A stretch of 37,802 nucleotides of DNA from Luteimonas kalidii (GTDB lineage Bacteria > Pseudomonadota > Gammaproteobacteria > Xanthomonadales > Xanthomonadaceae). A model generated the notes under the pieces. It did not search any database, was not told the origin of the DNA, and worked only from the letters and a program-made list of their open reading frames with translations. How positions within the stretch are numbered: the first letter of the stretch is position 1; each line of letters opens with the position of its first letter. This document shows positions 27,648 through 35,957 of the stretch, piece by piece. The stretch spans positions 483,207 to 521,008 of the forward strand of contig NZ_JARXRO010000018.1 in the NCBI RefSeq assembly GCF_029887935.1. The letters run 5' to 3'. The position numbers and the translations under genes were made by a program.

Positions 27648-28820
27648 ATGACCCGTTTGCTCGAGATCCTGATTTCAATGGCGATCGTCGCCGTGCTGTT
27701 CGTGCTCGTTGCGTTGTTCCTGCCGTCGAGCCGCACGATCACCGAACAGATCGAGACCAACCGGCGCCAGTCGATCGTCTTCGACACCCTCAACAGCCTG
27801 CGCAGGTTCGACGACTGGAACGCGCTGCCGATGCGCGATCCGGCGGCCCGCCTGTCGCTGTCCGGCCCGGAATCGGGCGTCGGCGCCCGCCTCGACTACG
27901 AGTCCGACGAGCGTTCGCTGGGTGAGGGCAGCTGGGAGATCGTCGAGAGCGAGCCCGACTCCCGCGTGGTGTACGCACTCGAGACCCCGGACCGGGGCGA
28001 GAACAAGCGCATGGAGTTCCAGCTCCAGCCGACCGGCCGCGGCGGACGCAACATGGAGATCACGCAGACCTACCACGTCGATTACGGCTGGAACCTGCTG
28101 GGCCGCTACGCCGGCATGTACGTGCGCGGCCACGTCGGCGAGGACATGAAGCTGGGCCTGTCCAAGCTCGCCAGCATGCTGGCCGCGGTGCCCAACGTCG
28201 ACTATCGCGCCGACGGCGTGCGCCTGACCGACCTGGGCGTGGTCGATACCCCGGCCGAGAACCTGCTGTCGGTCTCGGCCGGCGCGGTGGAGCGCAACAA
28301 CGAGGTCATCAAGGATTCGATGAAGTCGAATACCGAGTGGATCAAGCGCACGATGGATGCGAACGATCTCGAGCCTGTCGGCCCGCTGCGCATCGTGTCG
28401 ACCGAACTGGGCCGCGAGAACTATACGTTCGACGTGGTCCAGGCGGTGCGTCGCAAGGGCGCCGGCACCCCGGGCGACGACGACGAGAACGAAGACGAGG
28501 CCAACGGCGACGAGGCCGAGGGCGAGGACGCGGCCCCGACCGTGGCCCAGGCGCCCGCGGTCGACGAGGGCGAGCTGAAAGTCGAGATCCCCGGTGGCGC
28601 GCCGGTCGAGTACATCCGCGTCGAAGCCGGCAAGGCCGCCCGCGGCGAGTACGTCGGCTATATGGCCGAGCTCGAGAACGTACGCAATGCGGTCCGGGCC
28701 TGGGCGTTGACCCACGGCTACGAGGTCACCGACCGTCCGTTCGAGTACTACAACAACGGCATCGACGAGGCGTTCACCGAGAACGGCGAGTTCGAGGTGT
28801 TCTGGAGGCTGAAGGAATAA
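27648..28820 (+). CDS. Membrane-anchored SRPBCC (polyketide cyclase-like) and GyrI-like two-domain protein
   Basis: A 390-residue protein. An N-terminal membrane helix (LEILISMAIVAVLFVLVALF) is followed by a START/SRPBCC-like domain (about 30-175; the ITQTYHVDYGWNLLGRYAGMYV portion is typical of cyclase/dehydrase-like proteins). A second, GyrI-like small-molecule-binding domain is split by an acidic low-complexity insert near residues 277-305 (GDDDENEDEANGDEAEGEDA). It ends in EYYNNGIDEAFTENGEFEVF, close to GyrI-like effector domains. The ribosome-binding site GGAG lies 10 bases before the ATG. It may bind a hydrophobic ligand at the membrane; no catalytic residue can be named. Confidence 0.75.
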   Translation: MTRLLEILISMAIVAVLFVLVALFLPSSRTITEQIETNRRQSIVFDTLNSLRRFDDWNALPMRDPAARLSLSGPESGVGARLDYESDERSLGEGSWEIVESEPDSRVVYALETPDRGENKRMEFQLQPTGRGGRNMEITQTYHVDYGWNLLGRYAGMYVRGHVGEDMKLGLSKLASMLAAVPNVDYRADGVRLTDLGVVDTPAENLLSVSAGAVERNNEVIKDSMKSNTEWIKRTMDANDLEPVGPLRIVSTELGRENYTFDVVQAVRRKGAGTPGDDDENEDEANGDEAEGEDAAPTVAQAPAVDEGELKVEIPGGAPVEYIRVEAGKAARGEYVGYMAELENVRNAVRAWALTHGYEVTDRPFEYYNNGIDEAFTENGEFEVFWRLKE

Positions 28821-28896
28821 GCCCCGCCACGCCGACGCCAGTCTCCGCCGCGCGCCGCATCCTCCGGATGCGGCGCGTTGCGTTCGGGGGTGCGCG

Positions 28897-29265
28897 ATGA
28901 CGGCGTCGCTGCCGGCCTCACGAGGCGTGCCCTGGCTGCGCGCGGCCGGCGCCCTGCTCGCCGGCCTGGGCGTGGCGCTCTCTGCATATGCCGCGCACGG
29001 TGCCGAGGTGGCGGTCCGGGCGAACCTGCAGACGGCGGCGCTGCACGCCTTCGGGCATGGCGTCGCGCTGGCGGCGCTGGCGCGCGGCCCGATCGCACGC
29101 CTGGCGCGACTGGCCCTGTCGCTGCTGCTGGCGGGCAGCGTCCTGTTCGCCGGTTCGCTGGCCTGGAAGGCGCTGGCCGGGGGGTCGTCCGCGGCCGCGC
29201 CGTTCGGAGGCGGGCTGGTGCTGCTGGGCTGGCTGCTGTACGCGATCGCCGCGCTGCGGGACTGA
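28897..29265 (+). CDS. DUF423-family small membrane protein
   Basis: A 122-residue protein with four membrane helices. AGALLAGLGVALSAYAAHGA, then LQTAALHAFGHGVALAALA, then LAGSVLFAGSLAWKAL, then PFGGGLVLLGWLLYAIAAL follow the DUF423 (YgdD-like) pattern, including the AHG, the HAFGHG and the SGS-like segments. Function of the family is unknown. It is followed three bases later by the truncated glycosylase fragment. Confidence 0.85.
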   Translation: MTASLPASRGVPWLRAAGALLAGLGVALSAYAAHGAEVAVRANLQTAALHAFGHGVALAALARGPIARLARLALSLLLAGSVLFAGSLAWKALAGGSSAAAPFGGGLVLLGWLLYAIAALRD

Positions 29266-29268
29266 TAG

Positions 29269-29472
29269 ATGCCGCGTCATGCGCGCGCGTTCGATACGCA
29301 GGCCGCCCGGGACTACCTGCAGCGGCGCGACCGACGGCTCGCGGGCGGGATGCGGGGCCTGGGTCCCAACGGGCCGGAGCCGCGCTGGCGCAAGCCATTC
29401 GATCCGGTCGATTCACTGGCCCGCGCCATGGTGTTCCAGCAGTTCAGCGGCAAGGCCGCCTCGACCGCCTGA
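29269..29472 (+). pseudogene. Truncated 3-methyladenine DNA glycosylase (AlkA-like) N-terminal fragment
   Basis: Sixty-seven codons that match the beginning of AlkA/DNA-3-methyladenine glycosylase II proteins: AARDYLQRRDRRLAGGM, GPEPRWRKPFDPVDSLARAM and VFQQFSGKAAST (family form RAIVYQQLSGKAA). The frame then stops with TGA. The helix-hairpin-helix and the catalytic aspartate, about 130 residues, are missing. The downstream DNA is fully used by the opposite-strand M15 peptidase gene 9 bases away, so no frameshifted remainder is present. The best reading is a deletion remnant; a functional miniprotein is unlikely. Confidence 0.7.
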
Positions 29473-29481
29473 GTTCGATCC

Positions 29482-30279
29482 TCAACCCACGCTGCCGTAG
29501 CGCCAGTGCCAGGGTTCGTAGACGATCCCGTGCGGATTGCCGCGCGGGTAGCTCATGCTGAAACCATGTGCCGCGGCGTGCCCGGTGAGCCAGGCGAACG
29601 CGCCGGTGGCCTCGAAGGATTCCTCGGCCGGCGGTTCGCCGGGGGTGCCGATGTCGAGCGCCACGCCGGCATGGTGTTCGCTGAATCCGGGCGCGGCGTT
29701 GACCCCGAGGATGGCGTCCACCGTCTGCCCACGTGCGCGCTTGCGCTCGAAGATCGCCAGCTGGTAGTCGTGGCTGCGGTAGCCGGAGATGGCCTCGAGC
29801 ACGATCCCGTCGCGCCCGGCCGCCTCGCGCATCCGCTGCCAGGCACGCGCGGCGCTGCCCCGCAGCCACAGCGGCCGGCGGTAGCGGTCGAAGCCGGCCA
29901 GCACCAGTACGGCGGGCTCCGGCACCAGCGCGAGCCCGCTGCTGCCTGCGTAGGCGGCGGCGTTGATGCCCAGGTCCTCCAGCCTTTCTTCGACGTCCCG
30001 GTGCGGCAGGGTGTCGGTGTCGGCTGGCCGCTGCGGCAACGGCGCGTCGAGCAGGTCGAGTGCTTCGCCCACTCCGGGCTCGCGGCCGAGCCGCGGCACC
30101 AGGGGCATCAGGCCGGCCTCCAGGACGGCGGCCAGATAGCGGCCGTCGCGCTTGCGTCGCAGCACCCGAGTCGCGCGCGCGATGACACGCGCGTCTGCGC
30201 TGGCGCGTGCCCGCAGCAGCCATGCCGGCCAGAGTTCGATCCGGGCGCTGTTGAGCAGGGTGAGGGCGCGCGGATGCAT
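29482..30279 (-). CDS. M15-family D-alanyl-D-alanine carboxypeptidase (VanY-like)
   Basis: A 265-residue protein. Its C-terminal domain (about 120-265) is an M15 peptidase that trims the terminal D-Ala from peptidoglycan stems. The zinc ligands are H202 and D209 in FSEHHAGVALDIG and H258 in YEPWHWRY, with E255 as catalytic base. ISGYRSHDYQ near 165-173 is the substrate loop. The first 110 residues are Arg/Leu-rich and unassigned. No signal peptide is evident from the ATG at 30279, which is unusual for a cell-wall enzyme, so export by another route or a different start remains possible. Confidence 0.85.
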   Translation of the reverse strand: MHPRALTLLNSARIELWPAWLLRARASADARVIARATRVLRRKRDGRYLAAVLEAGLMPLVPRLGREPGVGEALDLLDAPLPQRPADTDTLPHRDVEERLEDLGINAAAYAGSSGLALVPEPAVLVLAGFDRYRRPLWLRGSAARAWQRMREAAGRDGIVLEAISGYRSHDYQLAIFERKRARGQTVDAILGVNAAPGFSEHHAGVALDIGTPGEPPAEESFEATGAFAWLTGHAAAHGFSMSYPRGNPHGIVYEPWHWRYGSVG

Positions 30280-30446
30280 CCGTGCAGCTTAGCGATGGAG
30301 CGGGGCGGTTGCCATCGACCGGCTCCTTCGCGCTCGACGCGCGCCGCGCCGCGGCGGCGTGACGCGCTGCGGGCGGACAGGACGACCCATGGCCCCGGCC
30401 CGTGCGCTCCGGTCGCTCCGCGCCGCGATGGCCGTGCGGACCCGCG

Positions 30447-30863
30447 CTACTGCGGGCCGCCACCGGCCGGTACGAAGTGCAGCCCGCCGACCTTGCCGTC
30501 GCCATCGATCGCGACGGTGGCGTCGAGATCGACCTGCTCGCGCTCGATCCGGAAGATCACCACGGTGTAGCCATCCTGCCGCACCACGAGCGGTTCGCTG
30601 CGGGACGAGACCGATCCTGCGGCATCAAGCTGGCGCTGCACGTCCGCAAGCTTCGCCGGATCGAGCGCGGCCTGCATCTGGGCGTTGAACGTCGTGGCGA
30701 CGCCCTCGAAATCGCCGGCGTCCATCCTGTCGAGCACGTCGGTGGCCAAGGCCACGGCGCCGGCATCGGCCTCGGTGGGAGGTTCCTGGCAGAGCGCGGG
30801 CGCGGACACGGCCCAGGACAGGGCCAGACCCAGGACCAGCGCGATAGAGCGGTGGAACGGCAT
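30447..30863 (-). CDS. Exported DUF3887-like protein
   Basis: A 138-residue periplasmic protein. A clear signal peptide (RSIALVLGLALSWAVSAPALC, cleavage near residue 25) leads to one small alpha+beta domain with ATDVLDRMDAGDFEGVATTF and ALDPAKLADVQRQLDAAGSV, the pattern of DUF3887/NTF2-like domains. The following strands are YTVVIFRIEREQVDLDATVA and KVGGLHFVPA. Function is unknown. It starts one base after the DUF4177 gene stop, so the two are co-translated. Confidence 0.75.
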   Translation of the reverse strand: MPFHRSIALVLGLALSWAVSAPALCQEPPTEADAGAVALATDVLDRMDAGDFEGVATTFNAQMQAALDPAKLADVQRQLDAAGSVSSRSEPLVVRQDGYTVVIFRIEREQVDLDATVAIDGDGKVGGLHFVPAGGGPQ

Positions 30864-30864
30864 G

Positions 30865-31035
30865 TCATTGCTCCTTCTTGAGATACAGCCGCACGGCCAT
30901 CCCGTGCGGAACCGCGGACACCAGTTCCCAGCCCTGCGCGCCCAGCTGGGCCAGCTTTTCCTCGATCGCCGGTGCCTGCAGGCCCAGGAACGACCCCTTC
31001 AGCTCGACCACCTTGTACTGCCAGCGCTTGCTCAT
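30865..31035 (-). CDS. DUF4177-like small protein
   Basis: A 56-residue protein. MSKRWQYKVVELKG, APAIEEKLAQLGAQGWELVS and LYLKKEQ fit DUF4177, a small beta-alpha-beta domain in which the WELV segment is diagnostic. Function is unknown. The ATG at 31035 is the first of the domain; the longer frame upstream is Arg-rich and non-coding in look. It heads a two-gene unit with the exported protein. Confidence 0.8.
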   Translation of the reverse strand: MSKRWQYKVVELKGSFLGLQAPAIEEKLAQLGAQGWELVSAVPHGMAVRLYLKKEQ

Positions 31036-31258
31036 TGCGAATTGCCTCGTGTCTGAACCGGGTGGAGAAGACGCGGCACTGCACGCAGTCGTCGGGGCCT
31101 GCGCGTTGCCGTCCAACGACGCTGCCTGCGGTCGCGAAGTGACCCGGACGCGCGGTCGACGGCGCGCATGCGGCGCGCGATGGGGGACTGCCTGCTGCCA
31201 GAGATCCGCGACCGGCGGATCGCCAGTGGGCGGGTCGGCGCGGTCGAAGGGAAGCGCC

Positions 31259-31441
31259 TCATGGCGGATCGTCGCGGTCCGCGGGCGGGTCCAGGGGCAG
31301 GCGACCGGCCTTGCGCAGCGCGTCGCGCAGCACATACTCGATCTGCGCGTTGAGGCTGCGCAGTTCGTCATCGGCCCACTTCTGTGCGGCCCCGAGCACG
31401 TCGGCGCCGATGCGCAGCGGATAGGCCTTCTTCTCGGCCAT
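31259..31441 (-). CDS. Arc-like ribbon-helix-helix DNA-binding protein
   Basis: A 60-residue protein of the Arc/MetJ type. The beta strand is AYPLRI (6-11), helix A is ADVLGAAQKWADDELR, and the helix B region is SLNAQIEYVLRDALRKAGR; it aligns by eye with phage P22 Arc across its whole length. Such proteins bind palindromic operators as paired dimers. It is the last gene of the SPFH operon, and its ATG overlaps the stop of the preceding gene. Autoregulation through the two TTGATATCAA sites in the operon promoter is an inference. Confidence 0.85.
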   Translation of the reverse strand: MAEKKAYPLRIGADVLGAAQKWADDELRSLNAQIEYVLRDALRKAGRLPLDPPADRDDPP

Positions 31442-31776
31442 CAGCCGCCGGTCCCGTCCCGGCGCGCGCGGAACACGGTCACCAGCATCGCCACCGCCAG
31501 CCCGTTCACCACCAGCACCATCACCGCGGCGAGCGCCAGCACCCGGGTGTCGTCGCCGCCCCAGGCCGCCAGGCCGGCGGCCATGGCCAGCATCACCACA
31601 CCGACCATCCGCATCAGCCGCGCCAGCCGCGAATCGAGCGCCCGTCGCCGGCCCTCGGTCATTCCGCGACTGCCGCCTGCGACCGGCAGCCGGCCCGCGC
31701 CCAGCCAGCCCGCGGTAACGAAGGCGGGCAGGGCCATCAGCGCGAACACCAGGGCGGCGACGTGGTGGGGTTGCAT
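31441..31776 (-). CDS. Small membrane protein of the SPFH operon
   Basis: A 111-residue protein with three or four membrane helices: VAALVFALMALPAFVTAGWL, MRMVGVVMLAMAAGLAAW and VLALAAVMVLVVNGLAVAML. A positively charged loop (RGMTEGRRRALDSRLARLMR) lies between. I do not recognise the family. It starts four bases after the SPFH gene stop and overlaps the Arc-like gene by four bases, so it is translated with both. It may be a partner of the SPFH protein in the membrane. Confidence 0.8.
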   Translation of the reverse strand: MQPHHVAALVFALMALPAFVTAGWLGAGRLPVAGGSRGMTEGRRRALDSRLARLMRMVGVVMLAMAAGLAAWGGDDTRVLALAAVMVLVVNGLAVAMLVTVFRARRDGTGG

Positions 31777-31780
31777 CGCC

Positions 31781-32629
31781 CTAGTACAGCGAACCGGCGT
31801 TGACGACCGGCTGGGTGCCGCGGTCGCCGCACAGCACGACCAGCAGGTTGCTGACCATGGCCGCGCGCCGCTCCTCGTCGAGCTTCACGGTCCCGCTCTT
31901 CTCCAGTTCGGCCAGCGCCATCTCCACCATGCCCACCGCGCCGGCGACGATCCGCGTGCGCGCGGCGATCACCGCGTTCGCCTGCTGCCGCTGCAGCATC
32001 GCGTGGGCGATCTCCGGGGCGTAGGCCAGATGGCTGATGCGGGCATCGACCACGTCCACGCCGGCGGCGGTGAGGCGCTCGTCGAGCTGCTCCTTGAGCC
32101 GGTCGGAGATCTCCGCCGGGTGGCTGCGCAGCGAGATCTGGTCGTCCTCGTGCTGGTCGTAGGGGTAGCTGGTGGCCATCGCGCGCAGCGCCGCCTCGGA
32201 CTGGATGTGGACGAAGCTCTCGTAGTCGTCGACGTTGAACACCGCTTCGGCCGAATCGACCACGCGCCACACGATCACCGCCGCGATCTCGATCGGCGAG
32301 CCGTCGAGCTCGTTGACCTTGAGCTTGCCGCTCTCGAAGTTGCGCACCCGCAGCGAGACCTTCTTCTTGCTGTAGAAGGGGTTGTTCCAGCGCAGGCCGT
32401 TCTCCTTCACCGTGCCCACGTACTTGCCGAACAGGCTCACCACCGCCGCCTGGTTGGGTTCGACCATGTAGGCGCCCAGCATCAGGAACACGGCGGCCAG
32501 CGCCAGTGCGATCGCGGCGACCACCAGCCCGCCGCCCTGAAGCAGCAGCCAGCCCGCGGCCAGCACGGTGGCGAGCAGCGCGAGCAGCACCGGAATGCCG
32601 GGCATCGAACGCATCGGATTCTCTTTCAT
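31781..32629 (-). CDS. SPFH/band 7 domain membrane protein
   Basis: A 282-residue stomatin/prohibitin/flotillin-type protein. Two hydrophobic segments (residues about 8-50) anchor it. The SPFH domain follows, with [26 protein letters not shown] split across about 55-82, [20 protein letters not shown] and [24 protein letters not shown] coiled coil at [20 protein letters not shown] completes the family pattern. Such proteins form oligomeric membrane scaffolds and often regulate proteases. ATG at 32629 is preferred because GGGGA lies eight bases upstream; ATG at 32635 is an alternative that lacks proper spacing. Confidence 0.93.
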   Translation of the reverse strand: MKENPMRSMPGIPVLLALLATVLAAGWLLLQGGGLVVAAIALALAAVFLMLGAYMVEPNQAAVVSLFGKYVGTVKENGLRWNNPFYSKKKVSLRVRNFESGKLKVNELDGSPIEIAAVIVWRVVDSAEAVFNVDDYESFVHIQSEAALRAMATSYPYDQHEDDQISLRSHPAEISDRLKEQLDERLTAAGVDVVDARISHLAYAPEIAHAMLQRQQANAVIAARTRIVAGAVGMVEMALAELEKSGTVKLDEERRAAMVSNLLVVLCGDRGTQPVVNAGSLY

Positions 32630-32643
32630 GGACATCCCCGGAC

Positions 32644-32772
32644 TCAGTGACGGGTGGACAGGAGGGCCGCGCCGGCGAGGGCGCCGCAGGCGGACAGTGT
32701 CGCCAGCAGGGCCACGAGACGGCCGGCGTGGCGCGGATGGCGTCGTTCGATCAGGCGGACGATGTGCAGCAT
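32644..32772 (-). CDS. 42-residue single-helix membrane peptide (previously uncalled small gene)
   Basis: The frame encodes MLHIVRLIERRHPRHAGRL followed by a hydrophobic stretch (VALLATLSACGALAGAALL) and ends STRH. It has an arginine-rich N-terminus and one likely membrane helix, so it would sit with its N-terminus inside. GGGGAG at 32784-32779 lies six bases before the ATG, and the promoter at 32829-32800 gives a short leader of about 20 bases. It ends 14 bases before the SPFH start. The strong ribosome binding site and tight spacing argue that it is a real gene; function is unknown. Confidence 0.65.
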   Translation of the reverse strand: MLHIVRLIERRHPRHAGRLVALLATLSACGALAGAALLSTRH

Positions 32773-32799
32773 GGTCGGCTCCCCGGGAGGCTGGGCTGA

Positions 32800-32820
32800 T
32801 TGATATCAATTTGATATCAA
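32800..32820. promoter_or_regulatory. Paired palindromic operators TTGATATCAA
   Basis: Two exact copies of the 10-base palindrome TTGATATCAA (32800-32809 and 32811-32820) are separated by one base, with centres 11 bp apart, about one helical turn. They occupy the spacer and -10 of the SPFH operon promoter. This is the geometry expected for cooperative binding of two dimers of a small repressor. The Arc-like protein of the same operon is the best candidate. Confidence 0.8.
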
Positions 32821-32829
32821 CCTTGTCAA
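32800..32829 (-). promoter_or_regulatory. Sigma-70 promoter of the small peptide/SPFH operon
   Basis: On the minus strand a perfect -35 TTGACA (32829-32824) is followed, after 18 bases, by TATCAA (32805-32800), which matches four of six -10 positions. The start would be near 32793. The paired palindromes lie within it, so a bound repressor would exclude RNA polymerase. Confidence 0.65.
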
Positions 32830-32958
32830 GCGCGTCCGGTCTCGGGGTGGGTCGCCCGGCATCGCCTGTGCCTCCTGCGCCGACAGGGATCTCGACAGGC
32901 GGCCTTCCTCGCCCCAGTCGGCGGGCATCGATCCCGCAGGCGGCAGCGGGCCGCTGGC

Positions 32959-32964
32959 TAGAAT
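32959..32964 (+). promoter_or_regulatory. Possible -10 box (TAGAAT) for purT
   Basis: TAGAAT matches five of six consensus positions, 31 bases before the purT start. No clear -35 is visible upstream, so this is tentative. Confidence 0.4.
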
Positions 32965-32994
32965 GGGGCCCCTGTCGCGCCCGGATCGCTCCGC

Positions 32995-34194
32995 ATGCCC
33001 ACGCTCGGTACCCCGCTCTCCGCTTCGGCCACCCGCGTGCTGCTCCTGGGGGCGGGGGAACTGGGCAAGGAGGTCGCAATCGAACTGCAGCGGCTCGGGG
33101 TCGAGGTGATTGCCGCCGACCGCTATGCCGACGCGCCGGCGATGCAGGTCGCCCACCGCGCGCACGTGCTCGACATGCTCGATCCCGCCGCGCTCGAAGC
33201 CCTGATCCGGGCGGAAGCCCCGCACCTGGTGGTGCCCGAGATCGAGGCGATCCATACCGAGACCCTGGTGGCGCTCGAGCGCGACCACGGCCAGCGGGTG
33301 GTCCCGACCGCCCGCGCCGCGCGCCTGACGATGGACCGCGAGGGCATCCGCCGGCTCGCGGCCGAAACGCTGGGCCTGCCGACCTCTCCCTACCGGTTCG
33401 TGGACACCGAGGCCGAGTACCGCGCCGCGATCGCGGCCATCGGCCTGCCGTGCGTGGTCAAGCCGGTGATGTCGTCCTCCGGCAAGGGTCAGAGCACGGT
33501 GCGCAGCGACGACGCGGTCGGTCCTGCCTGGGAGTACGCCCAGACCGGTGGCCGCGCCGGCGCCGGACGCTGCATCGTCGAAGGCTTCGTCGATTTCGAC
33601 TACGAGATCACGCTGCTCACCGTGCGCCACGCGGGCGGGACCGCATTCTGCGCACCGGTCGGGCACCTGCAGCGCGACGGCGACTACCGCGAGAGCTGGC
33701 AGCCGCAGCCGATGTCGCCGCGCGCGCTGGAACACGCGAAGCAGGTGGCCACCGCCATCACCGACGCGCTCGGCGGCTGGGGCGTGTTCGGCGTCGAGCT
33801 GTTCATCAAGGGCGATGAGGTGTGGTTCAGCGAAGTCTCGCCGCGGCCGCACGATACGGGCCTGGTCACGCTGGTCTCGCAGGACCTGAGCGAATTCGCC
33901 CTGCATGCGCGTGCGATCCTCGGCCTGCCGCTGGGCGAGGACGCGGAGGGCTGGATTCCGCTGCGCGGACCGTCCGCGTCCAGCGCGCTGCTCGCGCAGG
34001 GCAGCGGCGTGCCGGTGTTCGGCAACCTTGCCGCCGCGTTGCGCGCGCCGGACACCGCGCTGCGGCTGTTCGGCAAGCCGGGGGTCGAAGGCCAGCGGCG
34101 GGTCGGGGTGACGCTCGCGCGCGCGGAGTCGGTCGAGGCCGCGCGCGCCGTCTCGCGCGATGCGACCGCCGCCATTACCATCGAACTGCGGTAG
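32995..34194 (+). CDS. purT: Formate-dependent phosphoribosylglycinamide formyltransferase (GAR transformylase 2)
   Basis: A 399-residue ATP-grasp enzyme that makes formyl-GAR from GAR, formate and ATP in purine synthesis, without folate. The N-terminal nucleotide-fold has [20 protein letters not shown]. Further family segments are [26 protein letters not shown] (the ATP-binding glycine loop), [18 protein letters not shown] and [19 protein letters not shown] (metal-binding glutamate and GAR site). The length matches E. coli PurT (392). The first ATG is used. It diverges from the SPFH operon. Confidence 0.97.
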   Translation: MPTLGTPLSASATRVLLLGAGELGKEVAIELQRLGVEVIAADRYADAPAMQVAHRAHVLDMLDPAALEALIRAEAPHLVVPEIEAIHTETLVALERDHGQRVVPTARAARLTMDREGIRRLAAETLGLPTSPYRFVDTEAEYRAAIAAIGLPCVVKPVMSSSGKGQSTVRSDDAVGPAWEYAQTGGRAGAGRCIVEGFVDFDYEITLLTVRHAGGTAFCAPVGHLQRDGDYRESWQPQPMSPRALEHAKQVATAITDALGGWGVFGVELFIKGDEVWFSEVSPRPHDTGLVTLVSQDLSEFALHARAILGLPLGEDAEGWIPLRGPSASSALLAQGSGVPVFGNLAAALRAPDTALRLFGKPGVEGQRRVGVTLARAESVEAARAVSRDATAAITIELR

Positions 34195-34301
34195 CCGGCG
34201 GCGCCAGCGCGCACCGCCACGTATCGCCATCGCGGCGCGATGCTGCCGGCGCGGACCACGAACAGGCGCGCGGCGCGACTCATCTTCGAAAGGAGCCAGA
34301 C

Positions 34302-34700
34302 ATGAACGGAAACAGCGGCTACGCCGTGTTCTTCTACCCCCAGGCGCTCGAAGCGCTGGGCGAGGCGATCAAACCCTACCTGCAGGAGGGCGAGGCCGGT
34401 CCGCACATCTCCTGCAGCGAGGTGGATACGGCGGGCGCGTTCGTGGAGATGACCATGTTCGGCCGCACTGCCGAGGGCCAGGACGTCACCCTCGAACTGA
34501 TGGTGCCGTCGAGCATGGTGCGGATGATCGTCTCCAGCCAGCAGGCGGGCAGCTTCGGCTTCCGGCCGCACGGGCAGGAGGGGCCTGTGGTCACGGCCGC
34601 GACCACGGCGACCACCACCGCCACCGCGACGTCCGGTACGCCGGCGGGTGCGCCGACCACGCCGGTCGCCAGCCCCGGGAGCGTCCCCGGCCCGGCGTGA
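34302..34700 (+). CDS. Uncharacterised small protein with Thr/Ala/Pro tail
   Basis: A 132-residue protein of no named family that I recognise. Residues 1-92 look like one compact domain (YAVFFYPQALEALGEAIKPY, ISCSEVDTAGAFVEMTMFGR, VTLELMVPSSMVRMIVSS). The last 35 residues are a disordered Thr/Ala/Pro tail. The start is set by AAAGGAG at 34289-34295, seven bases before the ATG. No signal peptide. It is on the strand of purT with a 107-base gap and could have its own promoter. Confidence 0.7.
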   Translation: MNGNSGYAVFFYPQALEALGEAIKPYLQEGEAGPHISCSEVDTAGAFVEMTMFGRTAEGQDVTLELMVPSSMVRMIVSSQQAGSFGFRPHGQEGPVVTAATTATTTATATSGTPAGAPTTPVASPGSVPGPA

Positions 34701-34721
34701 TCCCGCGGACGCGGGCCGCAC

Positions 34722-35957
34722 TCAGCGCTGCAGGTCGACCCAGACCAGGTGGTGGTCGCTGGCGGCCGCCAGTTCCGCGTCCGGATCGCCGGGGGTGGGC
34801 CAGAACACGCCCGAGCCCACGAGCGCGAAGCCCGTCGAGGGCAGCGCATAGTCCAGCCGCAGGTTGCCCACGCGCGCGCCGAAGCGGCCGGTGTCGTGCG
34901 CGTGCGATCCGCGGTGCCGGCCGTTCTCGCCGCCATCCTCCGCCGCGGCCAGCGCGGCGCCCTCGCTGCGCGGCGTGGCATGCCGCAGCACGCGCGGGTG
35001 TTCGAGCAGTTCCACGATCGCCTCGTGTTCGCCGGCACCGTCGGTCGGGTCGTTGTTGAGGTCGCCCAGGATCACGAAGCGCGCGTCCGCGGCCAGGCCG
35101 CCGCAAGTGCCGGCGTCGTCGCACAGCCAGGGCGTGTCGTCGGGCGAGAGGTACTCGCGCCACAGCCGGATCTCGTCGTGGTTGCGCAGGCCGTTGCGGT
35201 TCTCGGGGCCGTCGAAGGTCGGCGGCGTCGGGTGCGAAGCCAGCACGTGCAGCGGGCCGAGTGGCGTCTCGACCGGCACGTCCCAGTGCGACTTCGACGA
35301 CAGCCGCAGCTGGTTCCAGATCGCATCGGGATGGAACGGCGCGCCGGTGGCGGGATCGACCGGACGCCGTGCGCCGGGCATCGCGCTCCACTTCAGCAGC
35401 CGGAACGTGCGTGCGGCGGCGGTATCGATCGGATAGCGCGAGAGCAGCAGCATCCCGTACTGGCCCGGGTGCAGGCCGTAGCCCCAGGCATCGTTGCCGC
35501 GCTCGCGGCCATCGCCGCCGACGCGGCCGCTGTTGTCGAGGTCCAGTCCGCTGGGTTCGCCGGTGTTGACCGGTGCCAGGTAGCGGTAGGGATAGTGCAG
35601 CGCGTCGCCACCGCCGGACTGCGGCCGTTCGAGATAGCGGCGCTGGAACAGGTCGGCCGCGCGGCCCTCGGAATCGAAGTCGAACTCGTTGAGCAGCACG
35701 ATGTCCGGCCGCACCTTCTGCAGCACCGCGGCGATCCTGCGCGCCTGCGCGTTGCCCAGCTGCAGCCGCTGGACCAGGCCGCCGGCGTCCTCGTCGTAGA
35801 GCGAGACGTTGTAGGTGGCGACGCGCAGCGGCGGGGTTTCGGGCATCTGGGGTTCCGGTGGAGGAGGCGTGCCGTGTACGTCGACGCGGACGCAGCCTGC
35901 CAGCATCAACGCAAGCGCGACGACCGGGAGGCAGAGAGCGGGCAGACGCTGCGTCAC
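34722..35957 (-). CDS. Endonuclease/exonuclease/phosphatase-family lipoprotein
   Basis: A 411-residue member of the EEP (DNase I-like) superfamily. The N-terminal signal ends in the lipobox LAGC (cysteine 22). The fold carries the metal glutamate in [11 protein letters not shown], the histidine in [19 protein letters not shown], the GDLNNDP motif in [14 protein letters not shown], and the terminal [12 protein letters not shown]. Substrates of this family range from DNA to phospholipids and phosphoinositols, so the exact one is unknown; an extracytoplasmic location fits nutrient phosphate or nucleic-acid scavenging. It begins with GTG overlapping the bpt stop (GTGA), hence translational coupling. 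Confidence 0.9.
   Translation of the reverse strand: MTQRLPALCLPVVALALMLAGCVRVDVHGTPPPPEPQMPETPPLRVATYNVSLYDEDAGGLVQRLQLGNAQARRIAAVLQKVRPDIVLLNEFDFDSEGRAADLFQRRYLERPQSGGGDALHYPYRYLAPVNTGEPSGLDLDNSGRVGGDGRERGNDAWGYGLHPGQYGMLLLSRYPIDTAAARTFRLLKWSAMPGARRPVDPATGAPFHPDAIWNQLRLSSKSHWDVPVETPLGPLHVLASHPTPPTFDGPENRNGLRNHDEIRLWREYLSPDDTPWLCDDAGTCGGLAADARFVILGDLNNDPTDGAGEHEAIVELLEHPRVLRHATPRSEGAALAAAEDGGENGRHRGSHAHDTGRFGARVGNLRLDYALPSTGFALVGSGVFWPTPGDPDAELAAASDHHLVWVDLQR

Noticed and set aside
31032..31262. 76-codon minus-strand frame between the RHH and DUF4177 genes
   Set aside because: Its translation is Arg-rich without structure, and it overlaps neighbouring starts in an unlikely way.
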